Below are positions 1-5,270 of a stretch of 5,270 nt of DNA, piece after piece (within the stretch, counting starts at the first letter, position 1; each line of letters opens with the position of its first letter). This DNA is from an uncultured Francisella sp. (GTDB lineage: Bacteria; Pseudomonadota; Gammaproteobacteria; Burkholderiales; Neisseriaceae). The stretch lies in contig CAJPTP010000092.1 in the NCBI GenBank assembly GCA_905373555.1, forward strand, positions 1 through 5,270, written 5' to 3'. A program made the position numbers and the translations under genes. The notes under the pieces are model-generated. The model made no database searches. It worked only from the letters and a program-made list of their open reading frames with translations, and was not told where the DNA came from.

Positions 1-24
1 GCTCAAAGGGCCTTTGGGCCGAGC
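1..24 (+). other. Possible hairpin in the leader upstream of lpd
   Basis: GCTC (1-4) pairs with GAGC (21-24), and GGCC (9-12) pairs with GGCC (17-20) around a TTTG loop, leaving a four-base bulge (5-8). No T-tract follows, so it does not look like an intrinsic terminator. It ends just before the lpd ribosome binding site, so it could affect mRNA stability or translation. The pairing is seen, but a role is speculative because GGCC repeats arise easily in GC-rich DNA. Confidence 0.3.
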
Positions 25-25
25 G

Positions 26-31
26 AAAGGA
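26..31 (+). promoter_or_regulatory. Ribosome binding site of lpd
   Basis: AAAGGA sits six bases before the ATG at 38. It decides that start over the in-frame TTG at 14, which has no purine-rich site in view (only 13 bases precede it). Confidence 0.8.
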
Positions 32-37
32 AAAGAT

Positions 38-1495
38 ATGCAAGAATTCGACGTCGTGGTGATCGGCGCGGGCCCGGGCGGCTACGTCGCCGCGATCGAG
101 GCGGCCGGTTTGGGTCTGTCGACGGCCTGCGTCGACGCGAACAAATCCAAGTCCGACCCCAACGTTCCATCCTTGGGCGGATGCTGCCTCAACGTCGGCT
201 GCATCCCCTCCAAGGCGCTGCTGCAGACCTCCGAGCGTTTCCGCGAGATCGCCGACGGCTTGGAAGAGCACGGCATTGAGGTCGCCCAACCCAAGATCGA
301 CGCCGCCAAGATGATCGCCCGCAAGGACGAGGTCGTGGCGAAGCTCACTGGCGGCATCGCCTTTCTGTTCAAGCAAAAGAAGGTCGCGAGCTTTTTTGGC
401 ACGGCGAGCTTCAAAGGCAAGGAAGGCGACGGCTGCGTCATCGAGATCGAGCGCGACGGCAAGGCGGTCGAGACCATCAAAGGCCGCAACGTCATCGTCG
501 CCACGGGCTCGATCCCCCGCCCGCTGAAAGGGGCCAAGGTCGACAACAAGTTCATCTTGGACAACGTCGGCGCCTTGGACATGACCGAGGTGCCCCGATC
601 CTTGGGCATGATCGGATCGGGCGTGATCGGCGTGGAGATGGGCTCGGTTTGGCGGCGCTTGGGCGCCGAGGTCACCATCTTGGAGGCCTTGCCCAACTTC
701 CTGGCCGCCGCCGACGGGCAGATCGCGCGCGAGGCGCAAAAGGTTCTGTGCAAGGAGCAAGGCCTCAACGTGGTTCTGGGCGCGAGCGTCAAGAGCGTGT
801 CCAACAACGGCGACAAGGGCGTCGAGGTGGTTTACGAGGCCGACGGCAAGGAAGAGACCAAGACCTTCGACAAGCTCATCGTCTGCATCGGCCGCATCCC
901 CACAACGGCGGGCCTCAAGCCCGAGGCGATCGGCCTGAAGCTCGACGAGCGCGGCCGCATCGAGGTCAACGACGAGTGCGCGACCAACGTCGAGCGCGTG
1001 TGGGCCATCGGCGACTGCGTGCGCGGCCCGATGCTGGCGCACAAAGCCAGCTTGGAGGGCAGGGCGGTGGCCGAGCGCATCGCCGGGCAAAAGCCGACGG
1101 TCGATTTGAGCCTGATGCCCGCCGTGATCTACACCGACCCCGAGGTGGCGTGGGTGGGCAAGACCGAGGAGCAGCTGAAGAAGGAGGGCCGAGAGTACGT
1201 CAAAGGCCAGTACAACTTCGCCGTCAACGGCCGGGCCCTGTGCATGGGCAAGGCCAAGGGTTTTGTCAAGATTTTGGCCGACGCCAAAACCGACAGGATC
1301 TTGGGCTGCCACATGATCGGCCCGAATGTTTCTGAGCTGATCGGCGAGATCGTCGTCGCGATGGCCTTCAGCGCCTCCAGCGAGGACATCGCCCGCATCG
1401 TCCACGCCCACCCCACTTTGTCCGAGGTGACGCTCGAGGCCGCTTGGTCGGCGCAGGCCGCCCTGGCCGCCAAGGCGAAACGCGCCAAGGCGTAG
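38..1495 (+). CDS. lpd: Dihydrolipoamide dehydrogenase (E3 subunit of 2-oxoacid dehydrogenase complexes)
   Basis: This 485-residue cytoplasmic flavoprotein oxidises the dihydrolipoyl groups of E2 with NAD+. It serves the 2-oxoglutarate dehydrogenase complex and perhaps pyruvate dehydrogenase. What is seen: an N-terminal FAD motif GAGPGG (residues 10-15), the redox disulfide motif CLNVGC (C50 and C55), and an NAD-binding GSGVIG (193-198). A second FAD motif, AIGD, has D326, and the C-terminal dimerisation domain carries the catalytic pair in HPTLSE (H458, E463). Length is close to the usual 470-480. The ATG at 38 is chosen over an in-frame TTG at 14 because AAAGGA lies six bases upstream of it and the protein then begins as family members do. 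One oddity is cysteine instead of the usual threonine at residue 49, giving GGCC before the redox loop. Downstream sucCD supports a role with 2-oxoglutarate dehydrogenase (inference). Family identity is very secure. Confidence 0.97.
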   Translation: MQEFDVVVIGAGPGGYVAAIEAAGLGLSTACVDANKSKSDPNVPSLGGCCLNVGCIPSKALLQTSERFREIADGLEEHGIEVAQPKIDAAKMIARKDEVVAKLTGGIAFLFKQKKVASFFGTASFKGKEGDGCVIEIERDGKAVETIKGRNVIVATGSIPRPLKGAKVDNKFILDNVGALDMTEVPRSLGMIGSGVIGVEMGSVWRRLGAEVTILEALPNFLAAADGQIAREAQKVLCKEQGLNVVLGASVKSVSNNGDKGVEVVYEADGKEETKTFDKLIVCIGRIPTTAGLKPEAIGLKLDERGRIEVNDECATNVERVWAIGDCVRGPMLAHKASLEGRAVAERIAGQKPTVDLSLMPAVIYTDPEVAWVGKTEEQLKKEGREYVKGQYNFAVNGRALCMGKAKGFVKILADAKTDRILGCHMIGPNVSELIGEIVVAMAFSASSEDIARIVHAHPTLSEVTLEAAWSAQAALAAKAKRAKA

Positions 1496-1505
1496 GCCGG
1501 GATGC

Positions 1506-1542
1506 CCGTCCGCCGCCCCTTCGGGGCGGTTTTTTCGGACGG
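1506..1542 (+). terminator. Intrinsic terminator after lpd, with nested outer stem
   Basis: A seven-pair GC-rich stem (CCGCCCC at 1513-1519 with GGGGCGG at 1523-1529, loop TTC) is followed directly by six T (1530-1535), eleven bases after the lpd stop. A further seven-pair stem (1506-1512 with 1536-1542) encloses both the hairpin and the T-tract. The inner hairpin has all the marks of a Rho-independent terminator. It should stop part of the transcription coming from lpd before the next gene. The outer stem could form only in read-through RNA and would loop out the U-tract. Confidence 0.85.
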
Positions 1543-1546
1543 CGCC

Positions 1547-1554
1547 GGGGGGAG
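1547..1554 (+). promoter_or_regulatory. Ribosome binding site of the membrane-protein gene
   Basis: GGGGGGAG, with core GGAG at 1551-1554, lies seven bases before the ATG at 1562. It selects that start over an in-frame ATG at 1502. The upstream ATG would translate straight through the terminator hairpin and has no comparable site. Confidence 0.65.
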
Positions 1555-1561
1555 TTTGCGC

Positions 1562-1951
1562 ATGGACAACGACTTGGCGACGCTGCTGGGCTTGATCCTG
1601 CTGCCCGCGGGCGTCCTGTCGATGGCCTTTGCCTTTTTGTGGCAAATCCACGTCATGTTCGCCGAAACGGGCGAGCTGGATCGCTTTGAGGGCAAGGAGC
1701 TGGCGAAGGTCGTCGCCGTTTTGTTCTTCACGTTCAGCTTGGCGGTGTATTGGTATTGCCCCAAAAGCCGCAAGAAGGGCAAGTGGTTTTGGGTCGCCCT
1801 GATCGGCGGCGCGGCGATGTACGCTTTGTCGACCCAAGCCTTGCTGCCGCCGTCCAAAAAATCCGTCGCCGCGGCCGTTCCCGCCCCGGCCGCCGCTCCG
1901 GCCCAAGCCGTTGCGGCGCCCCAAGCGGGCGACGCGCCCAAGGCGCCCTAA
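1562..1951 (+). CDS. Uncharacterised small membrane protein, three predicted transmembrane segments, Ala/Pro-rich tail
   Basis: I do not recognise this 129-residue protein. Three hydrophobic stretches long enough to span the membrane lie at about residues 5-33, 48-65 and 75-95. An acidic/charged loop (ETGELDRFEGKE, 35-46) separates the first two. A basic loop (KSRKKGK, 68-74) lies between the second and third, and by the positive-inside rule it should be cytoplasmic. Residues 96-129 form a low-complexity tail rich in Ala and Pro with a few Lys, probably disordered. There is no cleavable signal peptide, since the first segment lacks a convincing cleavage site, and no known catalytic motif. It lies between lpd and sucC on the same strand, 50 bases before sucC, so co-transcription with sucCD is plausible. 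A strong ribosome binding site and base use like its neighbours support it as a real gene. Function is unknown; a TCA role cannot be inferred from position alone. Confidence 0.75.
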   Translation: MDNDLATLLGLILLPAGVLSMAFAFLWQIHVMFAETGELDRFEGKELAKVVAVLFFTFSLAVYWYCPKSRKKGKWFWVALIGGAAMYALSTQALLPPSKKSVAAAVPAPAAAPAQAVAAPQAGDAPKAP

Positions 1952-1970
1952 GATGGAGCAACGCCGTTTC

Positions 1971-1987
1971 GCGCGCTTCGCGCTTTT
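1971..1987 (+). promoter_or_regulatory. Small hairpin with short T-run before sucC (possible attenuator)
   Basis: GCGCG (1971-1975) pairs with CGCGC (1979-1983) around a CTT loop, followed by four T (1984-1987). The hairpin ends seven bases before the sucC ribosome binding site core at 1990-1994. The short stem and T-run make it at most a weak terminator or attenuator, or a structure that affects sucC translation. The pairing is seen; the role is inferred. Confidence 0.35.
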
Positions 1988-1989
1988 CT

Positions 1990-1994
1990 AAGGA
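1990..1994 (+). promoter_or_regulatory. Ribosome binding site of sucC
   Basis: AAGGA lies seven bases before the ATG at 2002. It fixes the sucC start, although the same frame is open much further upstream (from about 1750) across the end of the preceding gene. Confidence 0.85.
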
Positions 1995-2001
1995 AAACCC
2001 C

Positions 2002-3165
2002 ATGAATCTACACGAATATCAAGCCAAAGAACTGCTCAAGAAGTATGGGCTTAGCGTTCAAAACGGCATTTTGGCGACGACGCCCGAGGAGGCGAAAGCC
2101 GCCTTCGAGAAGCTGGGCGGCAAGTTCGCCGTGGTCAAGGCCCAAGTCCACGCCGGAGGCCGCGGCAAAGCGGGCGGCGTGAAGGTCGTCAAGAGCGCCG
2201 GCGAGGCCGCCGAGGTCGCCAAGAGCCTTCTGGGCACGCGTCTGGTCACCCACCAAACCGACGCCAACGGCCAGCCCGTGAACTCGGTGTTTGTCGCCGA
2301 GGACATGTACCCCGTCAAGCACGAGTATTACTTGGGCTGCGTGATCGACCGCGCGGCGCGGCGCGTGACGTTCATGTGCTCCACCGAGGGCGGCGTCGAG
2401 ATCGAGAAGGTCGCGGCCGAAACCCCCGAGAAGATCATCACCGTCAAGGTTGACCCGCTGGTCGGGCTGCAGCCCAACCAAGCCCGCGAGGCGGCGTTCA
2501 AGATGGGCCTGCAGGGCAAGGAAGTGTCCCAGCTGGTCAAGGTCATGCAAGGCGCCTACAAGTGCTTTGTCGAAAACGACCTGTCCCTGTTCGAGGTCAA
2601 TCCCTTGGCGCTGCGCGAAAACGGCGAGCTCGTGTGCATCGACGCCAAGGTCAATGTCGACGCGAACGCGACGTTCCGCCATCCCGACCTGGAAGCCCTG
2701 CGCGACAAGAGCCAAGAAAACGCGCGCGAGCTGCGCGCCTCCGAGTTCGGGCTGAACTACGTGGCCTTGGAGGGCAACATCGGCTGCATGGTCAACGGCG
2801 CGGGCTTGGCGATGGCCACCATGGACATGATCAAGCTCGAGGGGGGGCGGCCCGCCAACTTCCTCGACGTCGGCGGCGGCGCGACCAAAGAGCGCGTGAT
2901 GGAGGCGATCAAGATCATTCTCGACGACAAATCCGTCAAGGGCATCTTGATCAACATCTTCGGCGGCATCGTCCGCTGCGACATGATCGCCGAGGCCGTC
3001 ATCGCGGCGGTCAAGGAGGTCGACGTGAAGCAGCCCATCGTGGTGCGCCTTGAAGGCAACGAGGCCGAGAAGGGCGCGCAATTGCTGAGGGACTCCGGCC
3101 TGCGCCTGATCCCCGCCGACGGCCTGGCCGACGGCGCCAAGAAAATCGTCGAAGCCGTCAAATAA
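2002..3165 (+). CDS. sucC: Succinyl-CoA synthetase (ADP/GDP-forming), beta subunit
   Basis: This 387-residue protein, against 388 in E. coli, is the nucleotide-binding subunit of succinyl-CoA synthetase. The enzyme converts succinyl-CoA, ADP or GDP and phosphate to succinate, CoA and the nucleoside triphosphate in the cytoplasm. The N-terminal half is an ATP-grasp domain with K46 and the glycine-rich GGRGKAGG (52-59). Metal-binding N200 (in FEVNP) and D214 correspond to E. coli N199 and D213. The C-terminal CoA-ligase domain carries the strongly conserved GNIGCMVNGAGLAMATMD, the FLDVGGGA segment and NIFGGIVRCD. The start is set by AAGGA at 1990-1994 and the family-typical MNLHEYQ. sucD begins 17 bases after the stop, so the two are surely co-transcribed and translated for a joint complex. 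Whether ATP or GTP is preferred cannot be told from what I can see. All key residues are present. Confidence 0.97.
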   Translation: MNLHEYQAKELLKKYGLSVQNGILATTPEEAKAAFEKLGGKFAVVKAQVHAGGRGKAGGVKVVKSAGEAAEVAKSLLGTRLVTHQTDANGQPVNSVFVAEDMYPVKHEYYLGCVIDRAARRVTFMCSTEGGVEIEKVAAETPEKIITVKVDPLVGLQPNQAREAAFKMGLQGKEVSQLVKVMQGAYKCFVENDLSLFEVNPLALRENGELVCIDAKVNVDANATFRHPDLEALRDKSQENARELRASEFGLNYVALEGNIGCMVNGAGLAMATMDMIKLEGGRPANFLDVGGGATKERVMEAIKIILDDKSVKGILINIFGGIVRCDMIAEAVIAAVKEVDVKQPIVVRLEGNEAEKGAQLLRDSGLRLIPADGLADGAKKIVEAVK

Positions 3166-3182
3166 GAAAGGATCCCTCAACA

Positions 3183-4073
<891 letters not shown>

Positions 4074-4103
4074 TCCGCGGTTCGCGCCGGGCAAAAACAA
4101 AAC

Positions 4104-4135
4104 AAAAAAGGGAGCGGCTTGCGCTCCCTTTTTTT
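4104..4135. terminator. Bidirectional intrinsic terminator between sucD and the M61 peptidase gene
   Basis: GGGAGCG (4110-4116) pairs with CGCTCCC (4122-4128) around a five-base GCTTG loop. Seven T follow (4129-4135) and six A precede (4104-4109). On the plus strand the T-run ends the sucCD transcript 31 bases after the sucD stop. On the minus strand the A-run becomes a U-tract, so the same hairpin can end the convergent peptidase transcript. Confidence 0.92.
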
Positions 4136-4178
4136 ATGCCGGGATTCGCCGCCCGCCGCGCCGTCCGTCGCGCCGCCC

Positions 4179-4202
4179 GGCCGGGGGCCGCCCAACCCGG
4201 CC
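4179..4202 (-). other. GC-rich hairpin just past the peptidase stop codon
   Basis: GGCCGGG (4179-4185) pairs with CCCGGCC (4196-4202) over a ten-base loop, one base beyond the minus-strand stop at 4204-4206. No T-tract follows on the minus strand, so it is not an intrinsic terminator by itself. It could shield the 3' end of the mRNA, or be a chance product of GC-rich sequence. The rest of 4136-4203 is GC-rich with no other feature I can support. Confidence 0.3.
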
Positions 4203-4203
4203 T

Positions 4204-5270
4204 TCAAGCGCGCCTCGGGGCGGCCCAAGCCTTGAGCTTGGCCTCGTCGGCCACGACGGCCTCGATCGCGTCGAAGCACGGGTCGAAATAGGGGCCTTTG
4301 AGGGTCAGCAGCCGGCCCGCCCGGATCACGGCGATTTCGATTTCCTGGCCGTCTTGCAGTGTTTGGGCGATGTTGGCCCAGCCCGTCGCGCCGCCTCGGT
4401 CGGCGACGGCGATCCCGTTGATCGCGACCGCCTCGTCGCCCGGCGCCAGCCCGATTTCAAAGCCGCACGCGCCTTCGCGCACGGCCAAAAGCTTCATCGT
4501 TCCGCCTTGGTCTTGCGGCGCCTCGCCCGTGATTCGGGCGGCGGGGTCGCCCGCTTGGCGCCGGATGGCCAGGCCCATGGCGCGAAAAGGGCCGTCCAAA
4601 TCCAAAGGCTCGGTTCCGTCGACGAATCGCGCGTAAAACTCCCCCAAATCGACCCCCGTCGCCCGTTCGGCCGTTTCTTTCCATTCTTGGCGGTTGAACC
4701 CGGTTTGCCCTTGGCGCGCGCGCGCGAACAAGGCCCGCATGATGTCGTCAAGCCTTTTCTTCCCGCCGCTTTCGCGGGCGATCAGACCGTCCAAAACAAT
4801 CCCCGCGAGGTTGCCCTTGCCGTAGTAATTGGCGATCATGTTGGGTCGGTTGGGGAAGCTCTTGTAGTGTTTGTCCCAAGCCTCGAGGCTCGCCTCGGCC
4901 AGGCTTTGCCGGTTGGGGCCCATGCGCCAGGCGGTTGATTGCAGGTCGTCGGAAACCAGCAGCGCAAACTCTTGGGGGGAGACCGCGCCCGAGCGCAGCA
5001 AGGCCAAATTGCCGAAATACTCGGTCAGGCCCTCGAAAGCCCACAACTGCGACGTGTATGCCTCGGCCGAAAGGTCGCTTTGGGCGACGCCGATGGGTTT
5101 GAACGCCTTGACGTTCCATTGGTGGAAGTATTCGTGCGAGACGGTGGAAAGCAGCCGCAGGTACGGCTTGCGGTCGAGCGCGGGGGCGTCTTGGGCCAAG
5201 GCGCCCGTCGCGGCGTTGGCCAATTGCTTGGCCGTCGCGGCGATCACGCAGCAATCGCGGTGCTCCAGCC
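4204..5270 (-). CDS. M61-family metallopeptidase with C-terminal PDZ domain (partial; N-terminus outside window)
   Basis: The last 354 residues of a zinc peptidase of family M61 (glycyl aminopeptidase type) are visible; the frame stays open to the window edge. Numbering from the first visible codon (5266-5268), LEHR at 1-4 matches the conserved segment before the active site. HEYFH (45-49) supplies two zinc-binding His and the catalytic Glu, and it continues as QWNVK as in the family. FEGLTEYF contains the likely third zinc ligand, E79. NYYGKGN and the following LDDIMRALF are also M61-typical. From about residue 225 on, a PDZ-like domain includes the segment GLAPGDEAVAINGI. Family members usually exceed 550 residues, so over 200 N-terminal residues lie beyond the edge, and presence of a signal peptide cannot be judged. 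The GTG at 5245-5247 is not the start, because conserved sequence precedes it. It is convergent with sucCD and shares their terminator, with no evident functional link. Substrate is unknown. Confidence 0.9.
   Translation of the reverse strand, partial: LEHRDCCVIAATAKQLANAATGALAQDAPALDRKPYLRLLSTVSHEYFHQWNVKAFKPIGVAQSDLSAEAYTSQLWAFEGLTEYFGNLALLRSGAVSPQEFALLVSDDLQSTAWRMGPNRQSLAEASLEAWDKHYKSFPNRPNMIANYYGKGNLAGIVLDGLIARESGGKKRLDDIMRALFARARQGQTGFNRQEWKETAERATGVDLGEFYARFVDGTEPLDLDGPFRAMGLAIRRQAGDPAARITGEAPQDQGGTMKLLAVREGACGFEIGLAPGDEAVAINGIAVADRGGATGWANIAQTLQDGQEIEIAVIRAGRLLTLKGPYFDPCFDAIEAVVADEAKLKAWAAPRRA

Noticed and set aside
14..37. TTG at 14 as the lpd start
   Set aside because: It would add eight residues absent from the family, and the ATG at 38 has a well-placed ribosome binding site.
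1502..1561. ATG at 1502 as the start of the membrane-protein gene
   Set aside because: Translation would begin within the lpd terminator and add a hairpin-encoded, Arg/Gly-rich N-terminus. The ATG at 1562 has a GGAG site at good spacing and gives a plausible membrane-protein N-terminus.
1750..2001. In-frame extension of sucC upstream to about 1750
   Set aside because: It overlaps the membrane-protein gene in another frame and encodes Arg-rich sequence without family similarity. AAGGA and MNLHEYQ at 2002 fix the start.
2841..2847. Run of seven G in sucC as a phase-variation (slippage) tract
   Set aside because: It encodes the Glu-Gly-Gly-Arg of a conserved sucC segment in frame. Core TCA genes are not usual phase-variable loci, and the run is short for slippage.
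5245..5247. GTG as the start of the M61 peptidase gene
   Set aside because: The frame is open upstream to the window edge and encodes the family-conserved LEHR. A start here would remove the whole N-terminal domain.

Overview
This GC-rich window suggests a proteobacterium, most likely a betaproteobacterium (Burkholderiales-like) or a relative. The clues are betaproteobacterial-style stretches in the dihydrolipoamide dehydrogenase (SVWRRLGAEVT, SSEDIARIVHAHPTLSE) and an M61-family peptidase with a PDZ domain. The SucC N-terminus (MNLHEYQAKELL) and the order lpd-sucC-sucD also resemble the sucAB-lpd-sucCD cluster of Pseudomonas. This placement is inference from remembered family sequences, not from a search.

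Layout, left to right. Positions 1-37 are a short leader with a possible hairpin and a clear ribosome binding site. lpd (38-1495, +) encodes the E3 subunit of 2-oxoacid dehydrogenase complexes. A strong intrinsic terminator follows it (1506-1542). A small gene (1562-1951, +) encodes an unrecognised three-helix membrane protein with an Ala/Pro-rich tail. sucC (2002-3165, +) and sucD (3183-4073, +) encode the two subunits of succinyl-CoA synthetase. A symmetric, probably bidirectional terminator (4104-4135) separates them from a convergent minus-strand gene (4204-5270, running off the right edge). That gene encodes the C-terminal half of an M61 metallopeptidase with HEYFH zinc site and PDZ domain. 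No gene-free stretch exceeds about 130 bases.

The plus-strand genes serve consecutive TCA-cycle steps. Lpd reoxidises the lipoyl groups of 2-oxoglutarate dehydrogenase, which makes succinyl-CoA, and SucCD converts succinyl-CoA to succinate with nucleotide triphosphate formation. The genes for E1 and E2 (sucA, sucB) would be expected just left of the window but are not visible. The membrane-protein gene has no evident TCA role, and the terminator ahead of it suggests that it and sucCD are expressed at a different level from lpd.

The window is mainly ordinary core metabolism. I found no mobile element, CRISPR array, RNA gene or evidence of an undescribed system. The points most worth a second look are the membrane protein, the nested terminator structure, and an extra cysteine beside the redox disulfide of Lpd.
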